From Candidatus Promineifilum breve (GTDB taxonomy: Bacteria; Chloroflexota; Anaerolineae; Promineifilales; Promineifilaceae), in NCBI RefSeq assembly GCF_900066015.1, contig NZ_LN890655.1:248001-312000 (forward strand): 64,000 nucleotides of DNA, given 5' to 3'. Positions 49,547 to 57,853 of the stretch are shown piece by piece. Each line of letters opens with the position of its first letter. Positions within the stretch are counted from its first letter, which is position 1. Below the pieces are notes generated by a model. The model did not search any database. It was not told the origin of the DNA and saw only the letters and a program-made list of their open reading frames with translations. The translations under genes were made by a program, and so were the position numbers.

Positions 49547-50767
49547 CTAGGGGCGCGATGGGTCGAGACCCATCCGCCGGCGATAATGATCGATCCCATA
49601 TTGGCGCAGCGACGCCCACGTCCACGTCCGGGGATCGCCGGACTGGGTTGCCGACCGCACCGTCACCGCCCGGTCGTTGCACGAAAAGCAGGGATCGATG
49701 CCGACCAGGATCATGGGCACGTCGGCCAGATTTTGACCGATGGTCTGGGTGAGCACCGACCCCATGTTGCAGAGGGTCGGCGTGCGCACCTTGATGCGGT
49801 CGGGTGATTCGCCGCCGGTGCTGCGGATGTAGTAGAACAGTTCGCCGCGCGGGGCTTCGACGCGGCTGATGACCTCGCCGGCCTTGAGCTTGCGCGGCAT
49901 ACGCTTGGCGGTCAGTTCGCCGTCAGGCAGGCCGGCGATGATGGCCCGAATGACGCGGTAGCTATCGAATAGTTCGTCGAGCCGGACGAGGAAGCGCGCT
50001 TCCAGATCGCCGGCGGCCAGCGTCTGGAGCCGAACCGGGAAGTCACCGTAGGCGATGTAAGGCGCATCGACGCGCACGTCGCGGGTGACGCCGGAGGCGC
50101 GCGCCGTTGGCCCCACGACCCCCAGGCGCAACGCTTCTGCATGGCTCATCGTGCCCACGTCGCGCGTGCGTTGCAGGAAAAAGGCGTCCTCATTGACGAC
50201 CTGGCGGTAGTGATGGGTGCGTTCCTCCAGGTATTCCAGCCCCTTGAGGATGGCGCTGATGCTCGTGTCGGTCAGGTCGAATTTCACGCCGCCCAGCACG
50301 TTGGCCGAATAGTGGACGCGGTTGCCGCTGAGCGCTTCGAGGATGTCCATGACCGTTTCCCGGTCGCGCCAGGTGTACATGAAAAGGGTATCGAAGCCGG
50401 CATCGTGGGCAGCGACGCCCAGCCACAGTAGATGGCTGTGGACGCGCTCCAGCTCGGCGATGATCTCGCGAATGGCCTGGGCGCGAGCGGGCACTTCCAC
50501 CTCGGCCAGTTGCTCCACGCCGATGGCGTAGGCCGTGGCGTGGATGTGGGAGCAGATGCCGCAGATGCGCTCCAGTAAATACAAATTCTGCGTCCAGTTG
50601 CGGCTCTCGGTGCCCTTCTCGATGCCGCGGTGGGCATAACCGAGCCGCACCGTGGCCGACGTCACCGTCTCGCCTTCCACGGTGAACTCGAAATGACCGG
50701 GTTCTTTCAGGGCCGGGTGTTGCGGGCCGATGGGGATGATAAAGCGTTCGGAGGCTTGCGCGTTCAT
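49547..50767 (-). CDS. Group 4 [NiFe]-hydrogenase large subunit (HycE/NuoD-like)
   Basis: About 406 residues. Both nickel-binding motifs are intact: L1 RICGICSHIH and L2 DPCFSCNDR, so this is a hydrogenase-type subunit rather than complex I NuoD, which has lost the Cys. After L2 some 35 residues remain, consistent with a C-terminal peptide removed by the protease encoded at the operon end. PIGPQHPALKEPGHFEF opens the protein; start ATG 50767. Subgroup within group 4 needs phylogeny. Confidence 0.92.
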   Translation of the reverse strand: MNAQASERFIIPIGPQHPALKEPGHFEFTVEGETVTSATVRLGYAHRGIEKGTESRNWTQNLYLLERICGICSHIHATAYAIGVEQLAEVEVPARAQAIREIIAELERVHSHLLWLGVAAHDAGFDTLFMYTWRDRETVMDILEALSGNRVHYSANVLGGVKFDLTDTSISAILKGLEYLEERTHHYRQVVNEDAFFLQRTRDVGTMSHAEALRLGVVGPTARASGVTRDVRVDAPYIAYGDFPVRLQTLAAGDLEARFLVRLDELFDSYRVIRAIIAGLPDGELTAKRMPRKLKAGEVISRVEAPRGELFYYIRSTGGESPDRIKVRTPTLCNMGSVLTQTIGQNLADVPMILVGIDPCFSCNDRAVTVRSATQSGDPRTWTWASLRQYGIDHYRRRMGLDPSRP

Positions 50768-50792
50768 GGCATTCCTTGGCTCAAGTGGTCGA

Positions 50793-51239
50793 TCAGGCGG
50801 GCTGGAACTCTTTCCGCAGCGGGTAAACGTCGTCGGGCCAGTCGTCGGGCAGGAAGAGACGCCCGCCAACCGGCGCGCCGCTGATGCCCACACCCAGCAC
50901 CTCGCCCAATTCCTGCTCGTAGATGCCGGCCAGCGGGATCAGGTCGCGAATGGTGGGCACGACCGGCTGCTCGCGCGGCACTGTCACCTGGAGCGTGACG
51001 ACGGCCGCGCCCTCGGCGAAGTGGTAGAGCACCCACAGCGCGCCGGTCGCTTCGCCGGGGTCGAGGCCGGTGATGGCCGCCAGGTAGCCCCAGCGCGCAT
51101 CCACCAGCGCGTGAATGGCCGGGAGCAAATCGGCCGCTTCAATCGCCACGTTGATCCGGTTGGCCTGCGGGCGGGTTAGCTCGCCCAGCCATTGCGCCAG
51201 AATGGTCTCAGCGCGTTCCAGATAGTTCGGCCCGTTCAT
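50793..51239 (-). CDS. NuoC-like subunit
   Basis: A 148-residue protein of the 30-kDa subunit family: ARWGYLAAITGLDP, LWVLYHFAEGAAVVTLQVTV and PLAGIYEQELGEVLGV-DDWPDDVYPLRKEF, the last being the family signature region. It docks onto the NuoD-like subunit; in HycE-type enzymes it is fused to the large subunit, here it is separate. It overlaps the NuoB-like gene by 32 bases. Confidence 0.88.
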   Translation of the reverse strand: MNGPNYLERAETILAQWLGELTRPQANRINVAIEAADLLPAIHALVDARWGYLAAITGLDPGEATGALWVLYHFAEGAAVVTLQVTVPREQPVVPTIRDLIPLAGIYEQELGEVLGVGISGAPVGGRLFLPDDWPDDVYPLRKEFQPA

Positions 51240-51765
51240 CGATTAATTCCTCTTCGGGCGTTGCGCCCATGTCGGCTAACAGGTGATCGATCTCGGCCGC
51301 GCGTTGCGGCTGCAATTGCTTCAACAATGCCGCCACGCCGTGGATGACGGCTTCGGGGCGGGGCGGACAGCCGGGGATGTAGGCATCCACCGGGATGACC
51401 GCATCGACGCCGCCGAGGATGTTGTAGCAGCCGCGAAACGCGCCGCCGGAGATGCTGCACGTGCCCACGGCCACCACGAACTTCGGCTCCGGCATCTGCT
51501 CGTAGATGCGGATCAGCCGCTCCCGCGATTGGCGCGTGACCGGGCCGGTGCAGACGAGCACATCGGCGTGGCGCGGGCTGCCCTGGAGTTTGATGCCCAG
51601 CCGTTCCAGATCGTAGCGCGGCGTCAGTGTGGCCAGTATCTCGATGTCACAGCCGTTGCACGAGCCGCTGTTGTAATGGACCAGCCAGGGCGAATTAGCC
51701 AGCGCCCAATTGCGCACCCGCTGGAGCAATTGCCTGAGATTCTGTGTGGAGCCTTGAATCATCAT
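51208..51765 (-). CDS. NuoB/HycG-like small subunit, [4Fe-4S]
   Basis: About 185 residues. Cluster ligands are visible: SGSCNGCDIE, GTCSISGGAFRG and PGCPPRPEAVI, four Cys for the proximal [4Fe-4S] cluster. Start ATG at 51765 (an ATG three bases on is equally possible); the longer frame includes intergenic sequence. It pairs with the large subunit to form the hydrogenase core. Confidence 0.92.
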   Translation of the reverse strand: MMIQGSTQNLRQLLQRVRNWALANSPWLVHYNSGSCNGCDIEILATLTPRYDLERLGIKLQGSPRHADVLVCTGPVTRQSRERLIRIYEQMPEPKFVVAVGTCSISGGAFRGCYNILGGVDAVIPVDAYIPGCPPRPEAVIHGVAALLKQLQPQRAAEIDHLLADMGATPEEELIDERAELSGTR

Positions 51766-51800
51766 GTCGTTTATCGCTGCTGCCCCCGGCGTTGGGGCGG

Positions 51801-52145
51801 CTAACTGAGTAACAGGATCAGGAGGGCGACGGCCAGGCCGCCCAGATAGAACAACAGCGCCGGCCACATGGTCGCGGCAAACCCGATGCTGCCGCCGGCC
51901 AGCCCGGCCGTCGCCAGCACCAGCGCCCCCAGATGGAGCACGGCAAAGAACAGGGCCACGATGAAAAAGCGACGGTAGCCGGGCGCGGCCTTGGTGGTGG
52001 CGGCGATTTCGCCGCCGGCGTAGAGGCTGGATTTGGCCGTCGTGCGCCGGGCAGCAGGGGCCATCAGGCGGCCGAAGCCGTACAGGACGATGACCAGCGC
52101 GATGTAGATCAGAAAGGCTACCGGCGGAGTCAGGATGATGCTCAT
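51801..52145 (-). CDS. NuoA-like small membrane subunit
   Basis: A 114-residue protein with three membrane helices (about 8-28, 58-82, 88-112). YGFGRLMAPAARRTTAKSSLYAGGE between helices 1 and 2 resembles the conserved loop of NuoA/MbhI-type proteins. Assignment rests on size, topology and position between the antiporter and NuoB-like genes. Confidence 0.7.
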   Translation of the reverse strand: MSIILTPPVAFLIYIALVIVLYGFGRLMAPAARRTTAKSSLYAGGEIAATTKAAPGYRRFFIVALFFAVLHLGALVLATAGLAGGSIGFAATMWPALLFYLGGLAVALLILLLS

Positions 52146-52163
52146 CAGTCGTTTTCCCCCAGG

Positions 52164-53708
52164 TCAGGGTATAAAAGCTTGTAGCAGATCGGCCGCCGCC
52201 GGGATCGTGAGCCGGGCGGCCAAAATGGGCGCTACGCCCAGGATCAGGATCGCCAACGCCAGCGCCACCAGCGGCGCAGTCATGGACAGGGGCACCGCCC
52301 GGCCGTTGGCGACGGCCGCCGCCGGTTCATGCCGGTAGAGCCGGTTGATGAGCGGCGCGTAATAGCCCAGCGACAGGACGCTGTTGAGCGCGGCGATGAC
52401 CAGAATAGCCAGGATGGCCACGTCACGGGTTTGCGCCCCGGCGATAAAGATTTGCCATTTCGACATGAAGCCCACCAGCGGCGGCAAGCCGGCCAGCCCC
52501 ATGAGCGCCAGGCTGAGGGTCAGGGCGATCAGCGGATAGCGGCGGGCCGCCCCGGACAGATCGTCGATGACCAGGGCGCGATGGGAATGCTCCCCGGCCG
52601 CGCCCATCTGGTGTTGCAGGCCAAACAGCAGCGCGCCGACGGCCAGAAAGGCCAGACCCTTCATCAGCCCGTGGCTGAGCAGATGGAAAAAGCCCGCCTG
52701 TGCCCCCGGCTCCGTGCCCACGTAGAGGGCGATGCCCAGGCCGAGGATCATGTAGCCGACGTGGGCGATGCTGGAGAAGGCCAGCAGTCGTTTCACCTGC
52801 TGTTGCCGCAGGGCCATCAGATTGCCCAGGAGCATGTTGAACAGGCCAAAGGCGATCAGCAGGCCGCCCCAGGTGACAGCCGCGCCGGCCAGCGCCGACA
52901 GCGAGCGCAACAGAGCGATCAGCCCGGCCTCGATGACCACCGCCGACAGGATGGCACTGATGCCGCTGGGGGCCTGGGCGTGGGCGTCGGGCAGCCAGGT
53001 ATGGAGCGGGACGAGGGCGATCTTGACCCCGAAGCCGATGACGAACAGGACGCCGGCTGTCAGCCACAGGGCCACGCCGGACGACGCCGGCTCCAGCGCC
53101 GCGCGCACTTCCAGCACGTCGAGTGTGCCGGTGGACAGCAATACCAGGGCGATCGCGAAGAGGATGAACACCGACCCGACCGAGCTTTGCACCAGATATT
53201 TGAAACCCGCCTCCAGCGATGTGCGGTCTTGGGTATAGAAGGCGACCAGCGGGTAGGAGGTGATCGCCATCGCCTCGAACCACAGCCACAGGTTGAACAG
53301 GTCGCCGGCGCTGCCCAGGCCGATGATCACCCCGGTCAGCAGGAGTAACAGCGCGTAATGCTTCTCCGCGCCGTCGCCGCGGCCGATGTAAGGCCCGGCG
53401 TAGAGCAAGATGGCGGTCATCATGGTCATCACCAGCGCGGCCAGCAACAGGCTCAGCCCGTCGAAGCGCATCGTCACCGCGCCCAATGTCCACGTTTTTG
53501 TGGCGATGAGATCGACCGTTTCTACGCTGTAGAAGGCGGACAGCGCGCGCCCAAAGGCCACCCAGCCCACGGCGATGCACAACAGGCTCAGCCAACGGGC
53601 CAACTGGCGCCGGCCGCCGGTCAGCACGTCGATGCGGCCGATAACGTAGACGAACGGCGCGGACAACCCCAGCCACAGAATAAGCCAGACGAACGGCGGC
53701 AAGGTCAT
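52164..53708 (-). CDS. Proton/ion-translocating antiporter subunit (NuoN/MrpD-like)
   Basis: 514 residues with about 14 membrane helices. The proton-conducting motifs are visible: LLTGVIIGLGSAGDLFNLWLWFEAM (Glu in helix), FGVKIALVPLHTWLPDAHAQAPSGISAILSAVVIEAG, and LLAFSSIAHVGYMILGLG. It would couple hydrogenase turnover to proton or sodium movement. It starts five bases after the NuoL-like stop. Confidence 0.92.
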   Translation of the reverse strand: MTLPPFVWLILWLGLSAPFVYVIGRIDVLTGGRRQLARWLSLLCIAVGWVAFGRALSAFYSVETVDLIATKTWTLGAVTMRFDGLSLLLAALVMTMMTAILLYAGPYIGRGDGAEKHYALLLLLTGVIIGLGSAGDLFNLWLWFEAMAITSYPLVAFYTQDRTSLEAGFKYLVQSSVGSVFILFAIALVLLSTGTLDVLEVRAALEPASSGVALWLTAGVLFVIGFGVKIALVPLHTWLPDAHAQAPSGISAILSAVVIEAGLIALLRSLSALAGAAVTWGGLLIAFGLFNMLLGNLMALRQQQVKRLLAFSSIAHVGYMILGLGIALYVGTEPGAQAGFFHLLSHGLMKGLAFLAVGALLFGLQHQMGAAGEHSHRALVIDDLSGAARRYPLIALTLSLALMGLAGLPPLVGFMSKWQIFIAGAQTRDVAILAILVIAALNSVLSLGYYAPLINRLYRHEPAAAVANGRAVPLSMTAPLVALALAILILGVAPILAARLTIPAAADLLQAFIP

Positions 53709-53712
53709 GTGC

Positions 53713-55482
53713 TTAAACCCCTTGCAAGATGAGCAATAACAGTAGGGCGATGGCGCCCAGGATAATTCCGGCCACGTTCCAGTTCAATTGGCCGGTCTGG
53801 GTCTTTTGCAGCAAACCGGCCGAGCCGCGCGTGACCCCGGCGATGGTGGCCGCCGATTGGTTGAATAGCGATTCGACACGGCCGAAGGCGGCGGGCGTGG
53901 GCGCATCGGGCGCGCCGGAACGCCGCCAGCCGAGAAGTAGCCCGGCGATGGTGACGCCGAGAGTGATCAAGGTCGATGTCGCCAGCGCAGTATGGGTCGA
54001 GATGATGCTGTCGATGGCCCGTTCCGGGAGGAGGAAAGCGATGTGGAACGGCAATGTCTCTTGCAGCAGCACGGCGAACGGCTCGGCCGCCAACCAGGAA
54101 ACCGTGACGAAGACGGCCAGCAGGATCACCGGCCCGCTCATCCAGCGCGAGAGGGGCGAGTGATGTGGGGCCAGCCCATCGGCCGCCGGGGCGAAGAAGA
54201 CCATCCGGCACAGGCGCGCCGCGTAATAGGCCGTGATGCCCGCGCCGACGACCAGCAGCGGGTAGACGCTCAGCGGGTAGCCTTCCATAGCGGTTTCCAG
54301 CAAAAGCTCCTTGCTCCAGAAGCCGTTAAAAAACGGCAGCCCCACCAGCGCCGCCGCGCCGATGAGGAACGGCAGGGCGATCTGGGGCATCTGTCGCCAC
54401 AGGCCGCCCATCCGGCGCATGTCGCGCGTGCCCAGGTGGTGGATGATGGCCCCCGCGCCCAGGAACAGCAGCGCCTTGAAGAGGGCATGGCTGAACAGGT
54501 AGAACTGGCTCTCGAACAGCGCGCCCATGCCGACACCGGCGACCATGTAGCCCAACTGGCTGACGGTCGAATAGGCCAGGACGCGCTTGAGGTCGTTGCT
54601 GGTCGTCGCCAGCAGGGCCGCTAACAAGGCCGAGGTTGTCCCGATGACGATGACCGTCGTCGCCCAGCCGGGCACACCGGCAAAGGCCGGATAGAAGCGG
54701 GCCAGCAGATAGACGCCGGCGTTGACCATCGTCGCCGCGTGGATGAGGGCGCTGACCGGCGTCGGCGCTTCCATCGCGTCCGGCAGCCAGATGTGCAGCG
54801 GGACCTGGGCCGATTTGGCCGCCGCGGCCAGCAGAAAGCCAAAGGCGACCACCGCCAGGATGCCGGGCGGCAACTCCCCGGCCGCGGCCAACAGCGTGCT
54901 CACCTGGAGATCGGGTAGATAGGCCGCGGCCAGCACGATACCGATCAGCAGCCCCGCCCCGCCGAGTTGGGTGATGATCAACGCTTTGATGCCGGCGGCC
55001 ACCGCCTTGGGGTCATCATTGTGAAAGGCGATGAGGGCGTAGGAGCAGAAGGCCGTCACTTCCCAGAAGAGGAAGAGAAACAGCAGATTACCGCTGAGGA
55101 CAAGGCCGCACATCGCGCCGATGAAGATGAGCACCAGCGCATAATAGCGGCCCAACTGGGCCGCCCCGTCCATATAACCGGCCGAAAAGATGACCGTCAG
55201 GCTGCCGACCACGGTGGCGATGACCGCCAGATAGACGCCCAGGCCATCGGCCACGAAGGTCAGATCGCCGACGAACGGGCCGAACGGCAGGCGGACGGCC
55301 GCCTGGCCGGTGATGCCCCACGCGGCGGGGCGCAGCAGCAAGAGCGCCGCCACGGCGGCGACGACCGAGGCCACGGCCGCCAGAGCGTGTTGCCGGCGTT
55401 CGTGCCGGTCGCCGATTAGCCAGACCAGGAGCGCGCCGACCCACGGCGCGCCAATCGCGATGAGGATAAGCGAGGATGCCAT
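53713..55482 (-). CDS. Proton/ion-translocating antiporter subunit (NuoL/MrpA-like)
   Basis: 589 residues, about 14-16 membrane helices. LFLFLFWEVTAFCSYALIAF, AKSAQVPLHIWLPDAMEAPTPVSALIHAATMVNAGVYLLAR and LAYSTVSQLGYMVAGVG are the family motifs, with the Lys and Glu of the channel preserved. It lacks the very long amphipathic helix of complex I NuoL as far as can be judged from length. AGGAAG precedes the ATG. It follows a 149-base gap that holds a short-word repeat. Confidence 0.93.
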   Translation of the reverse strand: MASSLILIAIGAPWVGALLVWLIGDRHERRQHALAAVASVVAAVAALLLLRPAAWGITGQAAVRLPFGPFVGDLTFVADGLGVYLAVIATVVGSLTVIFSAGYMDGAAQLGRYYALVLIFIGAMCGLVLSGNLLFLFLFWEVTAFCSYALIAFHNDDPKAVAAGIKALIITQLGGAGLLIGIVLAAAYLPDLQVSTLLAAAGELPPGILAVVAFGFLLAAAAKSAQVPLHIWLPDAMEAPTPVSALIHAATMVNAGVYLLARFYPAFAGVPGWATTVIVIGTTSALLAALLATTSNDLKRVLAYSTVSQLGYMVAGVGMGALFESQFYLFSHALFKALLFLGAGAIIHHLGTRDMRRMGGLWRQMPQIALPFLIGAAALVGLPFFNGFWSKELLLETAMEGYPLSVYPLLVVGAGITAYYAARLCRMVFFAPAADGLAPHHSPLSRWMSGPVILLAVFVTVSWLAAEPFAVLLQETLPFHIAFLLPERAIDSIISTHTALATSTLITLGVTIAGLLLGWRRSGAPDAPTPAAFGRVESLFNQSAATIAGVTRGSAGLLQKTQTGQLNWNVAGIILGAIALLLLLILQGV

Positions 55483-55532
55483 AACGCTTCCTGTCGTTCG
55501 ATTGGAAAGTCAACCGGTAAAAAACGTGTCGT

Positions 55533-55611
55533 CCACGGAGACTTTGCAGATTCACGCGGATGACCAATATCTTATCCGTGTCTATCCGTGCCCTTCCGTA
55601 TAATCCGTAGC
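55533..55611. repeat. ATCCGT short-word palindrome inside the hydrogenase operon
   Basis: Words TATCCGTG, TATCCGTG, CCTTCCGTA and TAATCCGTA on one side and CCACGGAG, CACGCGGAT on the other form an imperfect palindrome in the gap between the NuoK-like and NuoL-like genes. It is the largest gap of the operon. Related words occur at 33311-33340. Confidence 0.7.
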
Positions 55612-55631
55612 TAAAGATTCTTAATCCGAAA

Positions 55632-55937
55632 CTAGTGGCGTAGCGTCGCCAGTTCGGCCGTGTCCAGACTACCCGTGCGCCGCTTGATCTGGACGACGAG
55701 GGCCAAGGCCAGCACCGCGGCGATGGTATCGACAACGATGACCGTCATGGCGATGCTCTGCGCCAGATGGATGCGCCCCACGGCCTCCCCGGCCACGACC
55801 AGGGCCAGGATGGCCGCTTTGACCATGATTTGCAGGGCGATAATCACTTTGATGAGGTGGCGGCTGACGAGCAGCGCGTACAGGCCAATCGCCAACAACA
55901 GGATGATGCCGAGAAAGGAAAGTTGTAACAGGGTCAT
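55632..55937 (-). CDS. NuoK/MrpC-like small membrane subunit
   Basis: 101 residues with three membrane helices (about 4-24, 29-50, 64-86). The second helix carries IALQIMVKAAILALVVAGE and the third region AQSIAMTVIVVDTIAAVLALALVV, matching the conserved Glu and layout of NuoK/MrpC/HyfE proteins. It overlaps the upstream gene by four bases. Confidence 0.85.
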   Translation of the reverse strand: MTLLQLSFLGIILLLAIGLYALLVSRHLIKVIIALQIMVKAAILALVVAGEAVGRIHLAQSIAMTVIVVDTIAAVLALALVVQIKRRTGSLDTAELATLRH

Positions 55938-56425
55938 CGCGACGCCTCCGTTGCCGGTTTGGGCTGGCGTGTCTCACCCAGCAGGCTCAGCACACCCATG
56001 ACGCCGGAGATGACGACGGCGATTTGGACGATGAGGTCCAGCAGGCGGTTTTCCCAGACCTGGACGAAGAACGGCGCTTCGGCGGCCACGACGGCGCTGA
56101 TCCCCGGCAGTTGCGGCAACACCAGCCAACCGAGCAAGCCGGCGGCGACCAGCACCAAAAGCCAGGCGAACGGCCGCGGCACAAGTGAAACCGGCATGGT
56201 CTCATCCTCGGCCATGCTGATGGCGAAGGCCAGCAGGACGGTGATCAGTCCTGCGCCGACGCTTAATTCGATGACCGCCAGTTCGGGCGCGCCGAAGAGA
56301 TAGAGGAGAATGGCCGTCAGTCCGCTGAGGGCCGCCAGCCATAATGCAGCGGCCAGTGGCCGTGAACGGACGGCCAAAACCGCGCCAACAATCATACCAA
56401 CGAATAGTGCCGTATAGAGCCCCAT
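55934..56425 (-). CDS. MbhD/MbhE-like (DUF4040) membrane subunit
   Basis: About 163 residues with five or six membrane helices. The N-terminal half matches the MbhD type: LAALSGLTAILLYLFGAPELAVIELSVGAGLITVLLAFAI. The C-terminal half resembles MbhE/MrpB pieces, so two small Mrp-type subunits appear fused. Start is ATG 56425, seven bases after AAGGAGGT; a GTG at 56434 overlaps that site and is unlikely. It is the first gene of the operon. Confidence 0.8.
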   Translation of the reverse strand: MGLYTALFVGMIVGAVLAVRSRPLAAALWLAALSGLTAILLYLFGAPELAVIELSVGAGLITVLLAFAISMAEDETMPVSLVPRPFAWLLVLVAAGLLGWLVLPQLPGISAVVAAEAPFFVQVWENRLLDLIVQIAVVISGVMGVLSLLGETRQPKPATEASR

Positions 56426-56477
56426 ATACGCCACCTCCTTATGCTATGACGATAGCGCCACGGAAGCGATTGGCATA

Positions 56478-56507
56478 GTGATACTTGTCATGGAATAGGC
56501 ATGACAA
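56478..56507 (-). promoter_or_regulatory. Hydrogenase operon promoter overlapped by a palindrome
   Basis: On the minus strand TTGTCA (56507-56502) and TATCAC (56483-56478) are 18 bases apart. The -35 lies inside a perfect inverted repeat TTGTCATG-N7-CATGACAA (56485-56507), so a bound protein would cover the promoter. Transcription would start near 56471, about 46 bases before the ATG. Confidence 0.5.
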
Positions 56508-56516
56508 ACATCCTGA

Positions 56517-56536
56517 TTTGTGAAATAAATCACAAA
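56517..56536. promoter_or_regulatory. CRP/FNR-family binding site
   Basis: TGTGA-N6-TCACA (56519-56534) is a perfect CRP-type palindrome and extends to TTTGTGA/TCACAAA, 7 bp per arm. Its centre is about 55 bases upstream of the predicted hydrogenase start site, an activator distance. FNR consensus is TTGAT-N4-ATCAA, so a CRP-like protein fits better; the actual regulator is unknown. Confidence 0.6.
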
Positions 56537-56548
56537 CGAAGCCGGCGG

Positions 56549-57853
56549 CTAAATAGTGAATTGGGTATCGAGCAAGGCGGGAGAGTGGTCGCGGGTCAGC
56601 GGATCGAGTAAACGGTTATAGACGGCCAAAATCCGTCCGGCGATAATGGCCCAATCGAAGCGCTCGGCGTATTGTCGGGCAGCGATACCCATCGCCTCGC
56701 GGCAATCGACGTTGGTCAACAGCTCATAGATGCGCTCGGCCAGCGCTTCCGGGTCGCGAGTGGGGACGTGGTAGCCGTTGACGCCATCCTGCACCAGATA
56801 GGCCAGCCCCCCGACCTCGGAGGCGATCACCGGCCGGCCCATCGCCATCGCCTCCAGGGCTACCATGCCGAAGCTCTCGTAATGGGAAGGCATGACGACC
56901 ATCTCGGCCGCGGCGTAGTAGTTGGGCAACACGTCCTGATCCTTGGCGCCCAGGAACAGGACGAGATCATTGATGCCCAGTTCCTCGCGCAAGGCTTGAA
57001 GGCGGGCCATCTCCGCGTCGGGGTTATCGGCCCACGGGTCGCCGCCGATAATCGCCACGCAGGTGTTCTCCATGACGTCGGGGTAGCGCTGCCGGATGAG
57101 GGCCATCGCCTGGATGAGCGTATCAATGCCCTTCAACGGTTCGATGCGCCCGGCGAACATGATATTCTTGTCGCCGCAAGGAATGCCGACCCGGTTCTTG
57201 GCTTCGGTGCTGGGGATGGGCTGGAAGCGCTGCAGGTCAACGCCGGGCGGGATGACGATGACCTTATCCATCGGCGCGCCATAGAGCCAGTTCAGTTGAG
57301 CCAGTTCGGCCGGTGTGGCGGCGATGAGGCGGTCAGCCACGGTCATCACGTGGCTTTCGCCGTCCAGCCTCTCTTGTGGGGCGCGCTCGCCCGGTTCGGT
57401 GGCGATGCGATTCTTCATGTGCCCCAACGTGTGGAACATGTGGACGATGGGCGTTTCGCCCCAATAGGCTTCCAGCTTTTCGGCTACCACCCCGGAGAGC
57501 CAGTAATGGCTATGGATAACGTCGTAATGCAGGCCCTCGGCCGCGGCGAAGGCGGCCACGCCGGCGGCGAATTCGTCCAGGTAGTGGCCCACGTCGGCCA
57601 CGGGGATAGGCGCCTGCGGCCCAGCGGGGACGTGGATGACGCGGGCGCGCTCGCCCAGGTCGTGGTTGACCATCGGCACGCAATCATCCTGCGAGCGCGT
57701 GAACACGTCCACGTCGATCCCCATAAGCCCCAAGGCGCGGCTCAGATCGCGCACGTAGACGTTCATCCCGCCCGTCTTCTTGCCGCCCAGCATCGCCAGG
57801 GGGCAGGTATGGACGCTCAGCATCGCCACGCGCAAGTTACCGGAATTCATCAT
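56549..57853 (-). CDS. GT4 family glycosyltransferase (MshA/sucrose-phosphate synthase-like)
   Basis: 434 residues. N-terminal VAMLSVHTCPLAMLGGKKTGGMNVYVRDL is the donor/acceptor loop seen in MshA-like and sucrose-phosphate-synthase-like enzymes; FAGRIEPLKGIDTLI and HYESFGMVALEAMAMGRPVIASEVGGL carry the C-terminal nucleotide-sugar EX7E motif. Retaining GT-B fold. The acceptor cannot be told. Its start overlaps the GNAT-like gene stop (ATGA), so the two are co-translated. Confidence 0.88.
   Translation of the reverse strand: MMNSGNLRVAMLSVHTCPLAMLGGKKTGGMNVYVRDLSRALGLMGIDVDVFTRSQDDCVPMVNHDLGERARVIHVPAGPQAPIPVADVGHYLDEFAAGVAAFAAAEGLHYDVIHSHYWLSGVVAEKLEAYWGETPIVHMFHTLGHMKNRIATEPGERAPQERLDGESHVMTVADRLIAATPAELAQLNWLYGAPMDKVIVIPPGVDLQRFQPIPSTEAKNRVGIPCGDKNIMFAGRIEPLKGIDTLIQAMALIRQRYPDVMENTCVAIIGGDPWADNPDAEMARLQALREELGINDLVLFLGAKDQDVLPNYYAAAEMVVMPSHYESFGMVALEAMAMGRPVIASEVGGLAYLVQDGVNGYHVPTRDPEALAERIYELLTNVDCREAMGIAARQYAERFDWAIIAGRILAVYNRLLDPLTRDHSPALLDTQFTI

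Noticed and set aside
47657-56425. Reading the operon as respiratory complex I.
   Set aside because: NuoE, NuoF and NuoG are absent, the large subunit keeps both nickel-binding CxxC motifs, and a hydrogenase maturation protease is in the operon.
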